A DNA stretch of 64,000 nucleotides from Xiphophorus maculatus (GCF_002775205.1 NC_036462.1:29577084-29641083); one strand, 5' to 3'; counted from the stretch's first letter, positions 36,101 through 46,749 are shown. Notes: a model not told the origin generated them from the sequence alone. Made by a program: numbers and translations.

Positions 36101-38049
36101 CACATCCTCGCCTTCGTAGTACGGCAGTGACCTTTGGTTGAGAGGTCAACGCTGCTCCATTATGAAGTTCGGCTGAACGAGCGCTACTAACGCGCAGCTT
36201 GTCAAGTGTGTTTATTTCAGAACAGGACAACGTAAAGTAAATTTTTAACCCCACTACAGGCTCTGTTTGGACCGAAGAAACTATCACAACAAATAATAAT
36301 AAAAAAGACTCTGTTTGTACTATTAACTATTAATAGTTTCTGTATCAACAGCTGCTCTTAGGGATGACCAGTGGCGCCCTTTTTTTTAGGTGGCGTCCAA
36401 ACTACAACACTAACAGAAGATCGAAGCGGATGTCGCTAGTTAATCGATTGGAACTAATTTGAACCTAATAAACCATAAATAGAAAATTATTTGTAAGTTG
36501 ATTAATTGTTTGCATCCCTAATACATACAGTTAAAATTACAAAACATGCCTAAATATTTAAGTTACCAGGACGTTTTTGTGAATTCCATGATATTTGCAT
36601 CTCCACTGTGTCCTTCAGGATAAGTGTGCTCAGTATTGGCCCAGTGACGGGGTGGTGTCCCACGGGGACATCATCGTCGAGCTTAAAAGGGAGGAGGAGA
36701 ACGAGAGCTACACGGTGCGCGACCTCCTGGTCACCAACAGCAGGGTAAGGAAGGATGCTAAAATGCCAAACAGAAGACTTCTTCCTTGGTAACTTTGAAT
36801 GAGTGCATTCAGCTAACATCTTAAACTCTGTTTGAATTAGAGGTAGTTCAACAGTGTCTTGGCCTTGTACCATATTGGAAAGTTGTTGTTTTTTTCAGTC
36901 AGTTTTTGCCAATCATTATACAGGAGAACAAGGCTCGACTTGTGCGCCAGTTTCATTTCCACGGCTGGCCAGAGGTGGGCATCCCTGCAGACGGTAAAGG
37001 CATGATCAACATAATTGCGGCGGTGCAGAAACAGCAGCAGCAGTCTGGCAACCATCCCATCACTGTGCACTGCAGGTATGAATATAAAACACACATGTAT
37101 TTTATTCTCATTTTTAGGAACTTTGGAGAAATGGTTCTGAAATCAAAAGGTCAATTTTTCAGATGCTAGCAGCAATGATCCTGTGTGCCATGATAATGCC
37201 TGTGGTCTTAGAAGTTATTTTTTATTATTTATTACAGAGAGGCTAGTCAAGCTGCTATCTTTGACCCGTGATATTTGTTCGCAGTGCCGGTGCGGGCCGG
37301 ACAGGGACTTTCTGTGCTCTTAGTACAGTTCTGGAGAGGGTGAAAGCAGAGGGGATCCTGGATGTCTTCCAGACCGTGAAGAGCCTCAGACTGCAGAGAC
37401 CGCACATGGTGCAGACACTGGTAAGAGCCTGTCAATCATCCATATACCTAAACCCCACAGAGAGCCTATGGAGTGCTGTCAAGAGGAAGATGAGAGACAC
37501 CAGACTGACAATGAAGATGAGATAAATGCTGCTATTAAAGCCACCAGGACTTCCTTAACAGAGAAACAGGCTGAACAAGTACATGGGATTACTTTTGGAA
37601 AGGCCAATTTCTAATTATTTTAATATTCAGTTCAGTCAGCCATCTATTGCCTTTACCCACTTATATAAGCATTTTTCTGTACCTGCAAGTCATAATCATC
37701 AAAATTAAGAGAAATAGACTTGAAATCTATCACTCTGTAATGAGCCTGTATGTGGGAGTTATACCTTTACTAAGCCAAGTCATGCTTTAATCAAATTACT
37801 CAAATTATTTCCAGTTAAGACTTTTTTTTTTTACATATATTTGCATGCACTACTGCTTTGTGCACAAACAACCTCAGGAACATCACTTTATGTTTTGTAA
37901 ACCTTTTTAAATGCAATCTGAGCACATTGTGTTGGTGCTTGTAGCTGACATTTCCTCTCCCACCGTCTCCTCAGGAGCAGTACGAGTTCTGCTACAAAGT
38001 GGTCCAGGAATACATTGACGCATTTTCTGACTACGCCAACTTCAAGTAG
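22151..38049 (+). CDS. ptpra: Receptor-type tyrosine-protein phosphatase alpha
   Basis: Membrane tyrosine phosphatase known to activate Src-family kinases by removing the C-terminal inhibitory phosphate. Coding exons: 22151-22226, 22321-22659, 30073-30154, 30350-30423, 30812-30948, 31421-31511, 31712-31788, 31900-31936, 32030-32127, 32361-32480, 33497-33663, 33756-33891, 33983-34132, 34246-34339, 34814-34890, 34994-35128, 36619-36744, 36924-37075, 37285-37420, 37975-38049. All have AG/GT borders and compatible phases, giving 792 aa (human 793). Layout: signal peptide about 1-19, Thr/Ser/Asn-rich ectodomain to about 138, membrane helix about 140-164, phosphatase D1 with WPD (398-400) and [10 protein letters not shown] (Cys432), D2 with WPE (687-689) and [10 protein letters not shown] (Cys722). 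The C-terminus is SDYANFK, with the Tyr-x-Asn Grb2 site at Tyr788. The start is the first ATG of a classic signal peptide. Confidence 0.97.
22321..22659 (+). other. ptpra: ptpra ectodomain exon, mucin-like
   Basis: This 113-codon exon encodes nearly the whole extracellular region. It is rich in Thr, Ser, Asn and Pro with many N-x-S/T sequons (NQS, NSS, NST) and no cysteine, fitting the short heavily glycosylated PTP-alpha ectodomain. Near 22600-22635 an ACC/ACA array encodes an uninterrupted threonine run, a site prone to length change. Confidence 0.85.
25391..25422. repeat. 10-bp inverted repeat
   Basis: Arms ACCTCCAGAT and ATCTGGAGGT around 12 nt. Confidence 0.75.
26394..26430. repeat. Perfect 15-bp hairpin
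   Basis: Arms AATGATGCTTTCTGC and GCAGAAAGCATCATT with a 7-nt loop (TCAACAC), inside a ptpra intron. A transcript would form a stable stem-loop. Confidence 0.85.
26500..26945. mobile_element. hAT-like element relic
   Basis: Both ends carry related AT-rich inverted sequence: TAATCATCAACTAATTTAGT on the left, and AATTGTCAGAATAATCAATG then GATTAATTGATT on the right. These are similar to the termini of the hAT-like element at 35512-36520. Boundaries are approximate. Confidence 0.4.
27135..27168. repeat. (AT)n microsatellite
   Basis: Pure alternating AT/TA tract of about 17 units. Confidence 0.92.
27548..27910 (+). mobile_element. tRNA-derived SINE
   Basis: The head has an A-box-like GTGGAGCAGTTGGTAGCAC and a perfect B-box GGTTCGATTCC, as in tRNA-derived SINEs. 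The body (TTTGTATGTTCTCCCTGTGC, CAGACTGGCGACCTGTCCAG) is a common fish repeat. It ends in a GGATGGATGG tail. Confidence 0.8.
29302..29592 (+). mobile_element. MITE copy 2 with visible inverted ends
   Basis: Begins CAAGGTTTCCCCCAG and ends with its near reverse complement CTGGGGGAAACCCTG. AACTA directly flanks both sides. Subterminal GCCTGG/CCAGGC blocks extend the inverted symmetry. It is 291 bp and non-coding; the CARGG termini suggest hAT, though only 5 bp of target duplication is visible. Confidence 0.75.
29780..30000. mobile_element. Diverged copy related to the 5228-5434 MITE
   Basis: Shares the AAGTCCAGTCCTCTAGAGC-type start, TAGATGCATCCCT and a GAGGATGGGATTTT-type end with that element family. 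Strongly decayed. Confidence 0.4.
30073..30154 (+). other. ptpra: ptpra transmembrane exon
   Basis: Encodes a single helix starting [19 protein letters not shown], then isoleucines and the stop-transfer LYMLR. The next exon begins [12 protein letters not shown], the juxtamembrane segment conserved in PTP-alpha. Confidence 0.92.
31421..34132 (+). other. ptpra: ptpra membrane-proximal catalytic domain (D1) exons
   Basis: Eight exons from 31421 to 34132 carry D1. Visible landmarks are [10 protein letters not shown], the FINASFIN substrate loop (phosphotyrosine loop), [27 protein letters not shown] with the general acid Asp400, and the P-loop [10 protein letters not shown] split by an intron at 33663/33756. 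All active-site residues are intact, so D1 should be catalytic. Confidence 0.92.
32481..33496 (+). other. ptpra intron within D1
   Basis: About 1 kb with no gene. A weak repeat-like patch (about 32740-32830) resembles the element piece near 34650-34735. There is a small hairpin around 33068-33090 (CACTAAGCG...CGCTTAGTG). Confidence 0.5.
34440..34735. mobile_element. Decayed DNA-transposon fragment
   Basis: The right part (TCGTTTATCGTGATAACTAC, AATTTATCATCCAGGAAAAT, then TAACAGGCCTA) resembles the end of an abundant fish hAT-like repeat starting TAGGCCTGTCACGATAA. The left boundary is unclear. Confidence 0.45.
35129..36618 (+). other. ptpra intron within D2
   Basis: 1.5-kb intron of which about 1 kb is one transposon (35512-36520). 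Small ORFs inside it have no family features. Confidence 0.6.
35512..36520. mobile_element. hAT-like non-autonomous element, about 1 kb
   Basis: Left end TAGGGGTGCAAGTAATCAAT and right end (GATTAATTGTTTGCATCCCTA, 21 bp) are near-perfect inverted repeats. The flanks ATAGATAG and ATACATAC agree at 6 of 8 positions, fitting an aged 8-bp target duplication. No transposase ORF remains. Confidence 0.72.
37430..37815 (+). mobile_element. Tc1/mariner-type transposon 3' fragment
   Basis: In one frame it reads [18 protein letters not shown], close to the 'NPIENLW..LKRK' end of a Tc1/mariner transposase DDE domain. The following non-coding DNA (CATAATCATCAAAATTAAGA then GAAATAGACTTGAAAT) matches the 3' region of an abundant fish element. 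It lies in the last ptpra intron. Confidence 0.65.
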
Positions 38050-41000
38050 GGCCTTGCCATGGACGGATTAACGGATGGATATCCACATACACCTATTACA
38101 AGTATAAGCGTGTACCAGAACACACACAAATGTCTTGCAGCAACTGCATTCTCCCAATCTCGTGGATGATGAAGACGGACTGATTACGCAATCAGCGGAT
38201 CGGAGTTACCACCCGCCGGAACAGGAAACCGACGTCTACGCCTGGAGGACAGGGCAGTGCAGATGGACACAAAATTACTGAGATGCCTTCTTGAATCTTT
38301 TGTAAGGATGTTGATAACAACCCATCACCCTTTTCTTGCTTTACATCGTCATCCCCCCTCCAACCAACAAACATGTATATATACTTACTGTGTTGCATTT
38401 TATCACTATGTTTTCAGACACAGTTTTGAGTTTGGCTGCATTTTTCAAGTGGCACCTGTATTGTATTTTATTGGTATATACAGATATATAAAAATATAAA
38501 TATATATGAATACAAACCAAATGTTTTTGGTGGCTAATGTGCAACATCAAGCGTCAAGATAATGATGTTTGGATTTATTTTTTTATTTTTATTTTTTTTA
38601 GTTTTATTTTTATTTTTTAGGGACAAAGACTTAAGATTATTTTTGACTTCGCCTGAGCCTCACTGTAGCAACAGGTAGCAGACGTTTCAACATCTCCCAG
38701 TAAAACCCTGACCTGTTTTCTGCTCCCACATGTTGCTACACAAACACACAGGGTAAAAGCCATTTCTCTGCACCTGCCTGCACCATCTAATTTGGCAAAT
38801 CGAGACCTCCGCGACTCTTTTTTCCTTCTTTCTTTTTCTTTTTTCAGGGGTGGGAAGCTGATTCACTATTGCAGATCTGAGTTTCCTTGACGTAGCTCAT
38901 AATCTCAGGTTTTTCACGCACCCATCAAATATCGGGAGAATTTGCGTGAGTTTGTGTGTTTTACGCTGACGTATAAGCTGGCAGAACAGATCCACTGTGT
39001 TTTCCCATTACTGTCTGCTGTGTGCCAAAGTCCTTCACTCACTCATGTAGCTCTGAAGTCTGAGAAACTACCGACCTCCTTTCGACTTTCAGAACAAAGT
39101 GGCGCGGTGGAGACGCATCCATCCACAATCTAGTCTGGTTATTGTAAAGCTTTGACCTGCCGATACCGATTTTAGCTGAGTCAGTTATTCCTGTAAGAAC
39201 TGTGACGTAAGAACATCATTGAAGACATTTTTGCAGCCTTCCTGCAGTGAGCAGTCAATAATTAGTTGGAAAAGAAGAAGAGGCGAAGTCACACTCACGG
39301 GAGAGCAGTTACTGTAAAACAGGGCTTTACTATTTCAAAACTAAGGCAAAACGATTACAGAGTTTAGCATCTTATGTTGGCAATTAGGATTTTGTTACTA
39401 AAACAGCACTCAAAATGTGTGTTGCTTATAATGTAGATGCCCTACCTTAAGTCTGATATTTGAAAGCTCAGAAGAATAAAACAGATTTTTTGTTTTCTCT
39501 TTAAGTTTTTCTCACTCTCTCGTAGCCTGAATGAGCCGCAGACATGTCTCAAAACTTCATAGGAAGTACAGTTTCCTACTTTTGTGTGTCTTCTGACTTC
39601 ACTGGAGCTAAACATAGCAAAGTTCAGTTCTCCTTCCTTTATTTGCTATGTCTACACCAAAGAGCGGTGTTGTTACAAATTAGGTATGATGCGTTTATCA
39701 ATCAAGAAAGGTCAGATTTTTGAGTTTCCGATCGCCCGGTCAACAGGTTCTCTAATTAATAAGTTGAACGAGTAATATGGTCTATGGTCTAAAATGCGTT
39801 TAGCATCAGCACCTTGTTTGTGAAATGAGCAAAGCCACAACTTTATTGTGTTATTGGATTCAGTAAGTTTTAAATATTCAGCTTCGTTCTTTTTTCTTTT
39901 ATCTTCAGAAACATTCACACTACACTTATCACTTCTTTAGAGGATAACTCCCACTCATTTCTTACAAAAAGAGCTGCACCCTTCTCGTTTGCTCAGATTT
40001 TGAGATTCACTTTTTGTTTTGTTTGGTTTTAAATATTATTTTACTTGAGCTGCAGTGACTTTACAACTGAGGTCACTGTTGAGGCTCTTCCCTTTGTGAT
40101 TGTAATGCAAGACAAATGATGTCAATTCAAACCATGAGGATGTTCCTAATCTCACTTGAGCTCGCTTTGGAAATGGCCGACATGAGCATTGTTTGAATTA
40201 ACTGGTAGTACAATTCAGAGTTTCTCTTCCTCTCTGACTGAACTGGAGGTACTGAGATAATATTCCTCAATGGGAGTCTCTTTTTTTTAAAGTTATTTTA
40301 GATCTGTTTCACACCAAGCACAGCCAATTGTCATGCACAATCTACAAAACATGAACCCCACTGATGTTCGATGACCTTTGTAAAAGGAATTAGCACAATC
40401 ATATTATCTTCCTGCGATTGGAAAGTGCATGCCTAAGTCTGAGAACGGGTGAATGCGTCATGTTGATTGCCTGAGCACTCCCGCAATAGTTGCACTAAAA
40501 TGTAAAGCCCTTATTAAATCGACGAATCAAACAAGAGGTAGAGAGAGAGAAAATGTGGTCTTGCCATTCGAAGACGGAGGCCGTCTTTAAATTTTTCCGA
40601 AGCTCCTTCAGGTCTCAGGGCTCCCCTCTTAAGAGCCATATGTGGATCCAAAAGTAGCAGATAGTTTGACCGTTCACTGAAACTGTGCATCCTCGTATTT
40701 TCTGTTTTAAAGGTGTAAAATGTGCACTCGTCTCTTAAGTGCCGTGCTCCTCCTTCATTTGTGCTGCCGTTTACTGGGGCTGTTATTTGATAGAAAAGTG
40801 GATGTTTTTTGGTTGTTGTTTTTTTTTTTTAAATCTGTGTTTAAGTTACACGGGTTTGTCGCATAGTTTGGAATTGCTTGGAAGCCAATCATGACACTGT
40901 GCCAACCCACATATGATCTAACGTTAAAACCGAATTAAAAAGTGCCTCAATGGTAGGTTTATAAAGAAGGTAGTTGAATCTCCAGGCTTTACCCTCACAA

Positions 41001-41885
41001 GTGGAAGCAATGACTTTTATTTTTCTCCACATGCACCTCCCGAGCCACCGCCTGTCCAACCGATGGGGGATCCTCTGTGAGGCATATCGACGGGGAGCCA
41101 CAATCCAAGACTGTGTCGATCATTCTTTTCTTCACATTCCCTTCGGTTGCATCCCTTTGTATGAATAGATGAGGCTAACCCTTAGATGCTTTTGTGATTG
41201 ATTTAATTTGAATTGTTCTGGCTTCCTTTCCATATCTGCTGAATATGGGTCCATGACAGCTAATCAGTTGTGGGTTTCTATGAGTAAATATGTATAGTTT
41301 TTTTGTTTTCCCTTGTAAGAAATACAGTTGCTTCTTTTATCATAATGAAATGGCTTTGATATGTCCAACGTGGGCATTTTGGGCGCCTCGACAGAATCAA
41401 AGAGAAGCAGCTGAGAGCATATAATCCATCTTCTCATCACCCTCATGTGTCTTTTATCTAACTATTCCCCTCTGATCCACTTATTCCTCCAACTTTGTCT
41501 TTGGGACAGTTTAAATGGTCCACTTTCACCCTTCTTTTGTACATAATGTAAGGTTATTTATATGTCATTGTTGTCTGCTGCCTCGCTGTTTGATTTCTCT
41601 CGTTCCCTCAACCCTTTTTTGTTTTCTATCAAGGTGTTAACTGAACTGTATCGGGACCATTTTGAAATGTTAGACGTTTTGGCCATTTTTAATTTGGTAT
41701 AAAAGTCTTAAGCAAATCTTTTTTTTTTATTTTATTTGCTCAAGTTTGTTACTAGTGTTTCTGTTATTCATATATGTATATATATAATTATATATATGAT
41801 AAAATTATATATAATTATATAATGCCAAATGGCCTTTATAAGCAAGATACTGTTCAAACCTAATAAAGTGCTTGAAATTTTAACA
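38050..41885 (+). other. ptpra: ptpra 3' untranslated region
   Basis: No gene lies between the stop and gnrh2. Candidate poly-A signals are AATAAA at 39475-39480 and 41862-41867. Pumilio-type motifs TGTATATA (38374-38381) and TGTACATA (41538-41545) and an AU-rich stretch (38567-38620, with ATTTA) suggest post-transcriptional control. The exact end is inferred. Confidence 0.5.
41862..41867 (+). terminator. Candidate distal ptpra poly-A signal
   Basis: AATAAA in the context CTAATAAAGTGC, followed by T-rich sequence. Likely the distal end of the ptpra message. Confidence 0.5.
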
Positions 41886-42408
41886 TTTGTTCTGAGTTCA
41901 TTGCCCAAAATATATGCATGCCTCTTTAAATGAATGTGTTGACAAATTGCTTTTAGCTTGGCTAATTTACTCAATGAATTAGACATTAGTTTTTGTTATG
42001 AGACGTGATTTATCCAGACTACAAACGTATGGGAGCAGGTGATTATTTTTTGTTCTGCTGAATTATATTGGCTATGTTGCATCACAGGGGGACAGTTTTG
42101 AAAAAAAGTTCAGAATCTTATTTTACACTACCATTCTTTTATTTGTTGTAAATATGATTAGATGCTTTTGTGTAGAACAATTGCTGTTTTATTCCTAATT
42201 AGGATTTTTGAATTAAAGTTGCTTTTTTTGTTGTTGGTTTAAAAAAAAGAGAAAAGTATGTGTCAACTTTAGGGTAAATTAGTATAATTTCAGCTCTGAA
42301 TCCCATGACTAGAATGTGGATCTTCATTAATACAAGTTTTAGCCACTAGAGGTCAGCGTTGTTTAGTTTTCAAATGATCAGGTTAATTGCTGCTCAGCAC
42401 AAGAAAAT

Positions 42409-42445
42409 CCTTAAAATATACAGTATATATACGTATATTTTAAGG
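42409..42445. repeat. 12-bp inverted repeat beside a microsatellite
   Basis: Arms CCTTAAAATATA and TATATTTTAAGG around 13 nt, next to the (TA)n at 42481. Confidence 0.7.
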
Positions 42446-42476
42446 ATATATTTATATATATTTATGTATATATTTT

Positions 42477-42480
<4 letters not shown>

Positions 42481-42535
<55 letters not shown>
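42481..42535. repeat. (AT)n microsatellite
   Basis: Pure AT tract of about 27 units. Confidence 0.93.
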
Positions 42536-42540
<5 letters not shown>

Positions 42541-43384
42541 AGGAAATAAACAGATTTTTTTTTTCTTGAGAATAATAATGTTAATGATAAGTAGTAGGTT
42601 TTCTTGTAAATGTGTATATTGTGAATAGTTTATACAAAAGAGTATTTACAAATAGTGTAATTATACGTGGTGTTCATCAGAGTGGCAGCCTGGGGGAAAA
42701 ACAGTCTCTTATGGTTGGTTTTTATGTAGCCATCTATAGTGCCGACCTGAAAGTAAAAGTCTAATCGGGGTGTGAACCTGTCTTATTTCATGACTGAACC
42801 AAACCACAAAGTGACGGGTGAATAGTGGCCATGTAGCAGATAGTCAGCAGCACTTTTTGAGTTGACGACATCTACATTACATGATAGGTAAACATTTTAA
42901 ACTGCTTTATTTAATTATCCTTTGGAGGAAAATGATTGAAAGATGAGGAAGAGGGTTTGAGCTAATTCTAATATTTTAGAAAAATGCCACAAAGTATAAT
43001 CTAGCTTTGTCCATATTTGTTTTTTGTTTTTTTTGTTTGTTTTTGTTTTTTTTAGAAGACCAGGGATTGCACTTGACCATTTCCTTACCGGGTCACACAG
43101 AATCACTTTGCATCAAGAGCCTTAAGAGATTCTGCTAAAAAGTAAATATAACCCTGAGCAGGAATCCTTCTTGTTTGTTCCCCTTGCCATCACATAGCCC
43201 AGACTTTTTCCATCACTGAGAGGTCAGTAGGGTCTGAGAGATCATGTGTGATGAGAATAAAAAAAAAGAGTAAACACTTGAAATTGGTTGCTTCCTGGCT
43301 TTATGTCCTCCTGTGGAAATAGTAAGCCATGTTAAATTATATCAGTGTTCATGAACCAATCTGTCAACGGATTAATCCTAATGT

Positions 43385-43625
43385 TCCATGGTAAATGGAC
43401 TGAACTTATATAGCCACTCGTTTTGACCACTCAAAGCGCTTTACACTAGAGTCACATTCACCCAGTCGCACTCACAAACACACATTTATACACCGATACG
43501 CAGATCGGTAGGCAATCTGGGGTTAAGTGCCTTGCCCAGAGGCACATTGACATGTGGAATCAAACCTACAACCTTCCGATCGCTAGTCGACTACTCTACC
43601 AAAGCGCCACAGTCGCCCCCATGGA
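43385..43625 (-). mobile_element. tRNA-derived SINE (minus strand)
   Basis: On the minus strand the head GGGGGCGACTGTGGCGCTTT, then GGTAGAGTAGTCGACTAG, carries an A-box-like motif, and GGTTTGATTCC is a B-box. The 3' end reads GAGTGGCTATATAAGTTCAG then TCCATTTACCATG, the usual tail of a fish SINE. Confidence 0.75.
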
Positions 43626-44874
43626 ACAACCTCTGTAGCAAAACAATTTGGATTTATTTTAAATCAGTGCTAACATATAAGAAAAATCTATGAGAGCTAG
43701 TAATCAGTCAAATCAAGAATGAAATGTGTTGTGAATTCCCCAAATGTCTCACTAACGACTAAGTGAAGGGAACAAAATGAACAGAAACTAACAAAGATGA
43801 GCACTAGATAAAAATGAACACAAATTATAATCTGTCTCTGAATACGAAGGAAAATGTGTGATGTTGAACTGAAAGTTCAAATTATTGTGATCTAAACTGA
43901 TTAAAACCTGAAATGAGTCAAAAATGACTCTCAGGCATGTCTCTTTATGGCCTGCTTTTAAGTTGTTGTACTTTATATCTATGACCATGAAGGTTACCAA
44001 CTGTGTGGACTGCTTATGAAAATAAATTGGATTTGAAGAGAAAAGCGCTTCAGGAAAATTATTAAGTGAGCACCTTCTCGATTATGTGTTTCCAGGAAGA
44101 ATTCGTCACACGGGATTGCTCAGCCAGTCAGATGTCGGTTAACGTTAAAGCTGTGCTACATTAGCAATCCAATGAAGAATTTATTTCGCCGTTCAAGAAT
44201 TCTCTTCGTTTCTAAAATGTGAAACAGGACATAACTTTTTCATGGTCGTTGCTGTTTTCACATTCAACTTTAAAGAACAGAAATGTAATCATTCTGCTGA
44301 ATATAATGAGTTTGCATTCAAAGAAAATTAAACTCACAGCGAATCAACTAATTCAAAGATGTCTTGATTTCTCAATGAGCAACAGTAGCTCATGAACGTT
44401 AACAAGGCTTGTTTTCGGTCACATTTCAGACGAGCATTAGCAGGTGGCGCCTCGCATTTCAGTTAAACATCTTCATCATAACAACCCAGCAAGATCAGAC
44501 ACGCAATCCCAGTCCAATTCTACAGGAATGAGAAATTGTTTTGACTAGACCAGTGGTTCTGCGAGGACTTACGAATGAACGAAATAGATAATTTAAAAAA
44601 AAATAAATAAATGATACAGATTGATCCTTTTTTTTTGGTGAAAAAACAGAATGTACCCAATATTCAATGAAAATCAAACATTGTATGGGTAAAGTTTGTG
44701 TGAGTCACATCCCTGGATGAGCACCTCAGGACGTTCAGGACTGTTTGCAGGGGATAATTGGATTCGGTCAGGTCTTGTGGACCTACTGTCCTCAAGGACC
44801 CTTCATTTTAATTGTAGGGGCATAGCAAGCCAAAGGGGTCAGTAATGGACCTGGCCAGGGTTTTGGAAATGGGG

Positions 44875-44882
44875 TATATATA
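44875..44882 (+). promoter_or_regulatory. gnrh2: gnrh2 TATA box
   Basis: TATATATA in GGGGTATATATAC lies about 170 bp before the end of the inferred non-coding exon 1. Transcription would start near 44905-44912. A compact TATA promoter fits a neuropeptide gene. Confidence 0.6.
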
Positions 44883-44904
44883 CTAAAGAGGAGGAAGAAG
44901 CTGG

Positions 44905-45047
44905 AGAGAAACATAAAAGTATCTGTGAAAATTGTAGGATATTGAGAATCAAAGCACCGTTTTAGCTCCACAACCAGGCCGGACCCTCCGAGCGACTATA
45001 GAAACGTCGTTATAGAACATCTACGGATCTAGTTGTGAGAGATCCAG
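44905..45047 (+). other. gnrh2: gnrh2 non-coding exon 1
   Basis: Purine-rich leader ending GAGATCCAG|GTAAGG at 45047, with the next exon at 45402. A separate 5' UTR exon is the usual structure of vertebrate GnRH genes. The start is inferred from the TATA box. Confidence 0.55.
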
Positions 45048-45405
45048 GTAAGGATATTTTCATTCTGGCTTATTGTGACTGAAATCTTTTGGTCAAGCTA
45101 ATCTGATTTTATCTTTCAACTCAAATGTTGTTTCCTAAAGTCAACTTGAGAGCTTGAGAATGCTGCTGATGTGGCAAAAAAAAAAAGGAAGATAAAATGA
45201 GGAAAGCAAATACCCGTTGTTCCAAATATTACAAATTGCAGTATTGTTATATCATATTTTGGGATTACTTTATAACAGTTTGGAGTTTGTAAGCGGACAA
45301 ATAAAAACAAAAAAAAAACTTGAACATATAGCTTTCGATAAAACATTTTAGTGTTAATAATTCCTTTCGAATTTAATTATCTATTTTCTTTTATGTGTCA
45401 GTGTC

Positions 45406-45918
45406 ATGTCTCGACTAGTTTTGCTGCTCGTGCTTCTTATGTGTGTTAGCGCTCAGCTCTCAGATGCTCAGCACTGGTCCCACGGCTGGTATCCTGGAGG
45501 AAAAAGGGAGCTGGACTCTTTCGGAGCATCAGAGGTTTTTTATATTTATATACATATCTAACAAATTTGATAATTTAGTCATTCATTGAGACTACTTAAC
45601 TTTCCACCCTTTTTCTCCTTGTGGTTATACCGTCTGTTTTTTGTTTGTTTTTGTCTTGTTTGTCTTCTTCAGATGTCAGAGGAAATTAAGTTGTGTGAGG
45701 CAGGGGAATGCAGTTATCTGAGACCCCAGCGGAGGAATACCCTGAGAAACATTGTGGTAAGTTAACATAGAGAGATCAGATTATCAGTGATTTCATTTAA
45801 ATATCAACAGCATTGTATTTGAATTTATAAAATGTAATTAGTGCCTCAGTAACGTCTTGTTAATTTACTCTCTTCACAGTTGGATGCGCTGGCCAGAGAG
45901 CTCCAGAAGAGAAAGTAA
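45406..45918 (+). CDS. gnrh2: Prepro-gonadotropin-releasing hormone 2 (chicken GnRH-II type)
   Basis: Precursor of GnRH-II, the highly conserved midbrain neuropeptide acting on GnRH receptors. Coding exons are 45406-45534, 45673-45756 and 45880-45918, all in phase 0, giving 83 aa. Residues 1-21 form the signal peptide ([16 protein letters not shown]...). Residues 22-31 are [10 protein letters not shown], the invariant decapeptide. Gly32 is the amide donor and Lys33-Arg34 the cleavage site. Residues 35-83 are the GnRH-associated peptide with [20 protein letters not shown] and ELQKRK. The first coding exon has the unusual donor GAG|GTTTTT, but splicing there keeps the frame and gives the expected ...ASE-MSEEIK junction. 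The acceptor before the ATG is TGTGTCAG|TGTC. The usual length is 85-86 aa, so it is complete. Confidence 0.97.
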
Positions 45919-46054
45919 CAGCTTCCTGTCTCCAGCATGCTTTTCTACCTGGTGACCATGTTCTCCTGTGTCTTTATCTTGGAACAATTCTGCGTAGTTT
46001 TGTCTGATGTGTTTTTTCTCAGTGGCAACTCAAAATGAAAAGTGTATAGCCCAA

Positions 46055-46060
46055 AATAAA
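46055..46060 (+). terminator. gnrh2 poly-A signal
   Basis: AATAAA about 137 nt after the stop, followed by a GTGTCTATTTT GU/U-rich stretch. This gives a short 3' UTR. Confidence 0.75.
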
Positions 46061-46701
46061 GTGTCTATTTTGATACTAACCTCTTTGTGATGCCTATTTT
46101 TAAAGTACTCCGAACTCTGAACATCTACAAAAGGTAGAGTTTTGCGGGCTAGTAAATAAAATTGAAATAACACACTCATATTTTTTCTTTTGTGAGGATA
46201 TTTTTTTCAAGCATTACCACAGATTCTTAGCTGGAGTGTGATCGGGTCTTTCTAACAAATGAGTTTGCTTTAATGTACGGTCATTTTTTAAACACTGGCT
46301 GGTCTGAAGTCATCGGTTGGCAGCCTTGTCTAGCAGGTTTTCTCCAGGACTGATTTGGCTCCATCCATCTCCCCACTAACTCCTTCTCTCTGCTGAAAAT
46401 GCAGCCACATGATTAATGGTTAATTAACTAAAGCAGGAACACAAGTGTTTGACATTTTTCAGATTGTTATTTTTAAAAGACTTTGAAAAAGGCGCTGTAC
46501 CGAAACCAAAAACATTGACGTTTTTTGACTGGATATGACCCTATTTGGAAACGGTTTAAAAAAAACAACAACAAAAAACGTTAATAAAGAAATGGGCCAT
46601 TATTACAACTACATCCTCCCAAACGGGCAATAATGTAAGCATAGGTTCAAAATCGTGGCCAAGATTTAAATATACATCCCGTCCGGTTAAAGGTTGCTTA
46701 G

Positions 46702-46705
<4 letters not shown>

Positions 46706-46747
<42 letters not shown>
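46706..46747. repeat. (AT)n microsatellite
   Basis: Pure AT tract of about 21 units, 36 bp before the hairpin arm. Confidence 0.93.

Positions 46748-46749
<2 letters not shown>

Larger units (their letters stand above)
34246..38049 (+). other. ptpra: ptpra membrane-distal domain (D2) exons
   Basis: Seven exons encode D2. It keeps the P-loop [10 protein letters not shown] (Cys722) but has HGWPEVG where D1 has WPD. The known effect in PTP-alpha is a weakly active, mainly regulatory D2. The P-loop is split by an intron at the same place as in D1 (37075/37285), showing that the tandem domains arose by duplication. Confidence 0.92.
41886..44870. other. Intergenic region between ptpra and gnrh2
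   Basis: About 3 kb holding a (TA)n tract with a flanking hairpin (42409-42535) and a minus-strand SINE (43385-43625). The gnrh2 upstream regulatory DNA must lie here, but I see no individual element I can name beyond the TATA box. Confidence 0.55.

Noticed and set aside
36550-37435. Minus-strand ORFs opposite the D2 exons
   Set aside because: Mirror of D2 coding sequence; the + strand frame has splice sites and family motifs.
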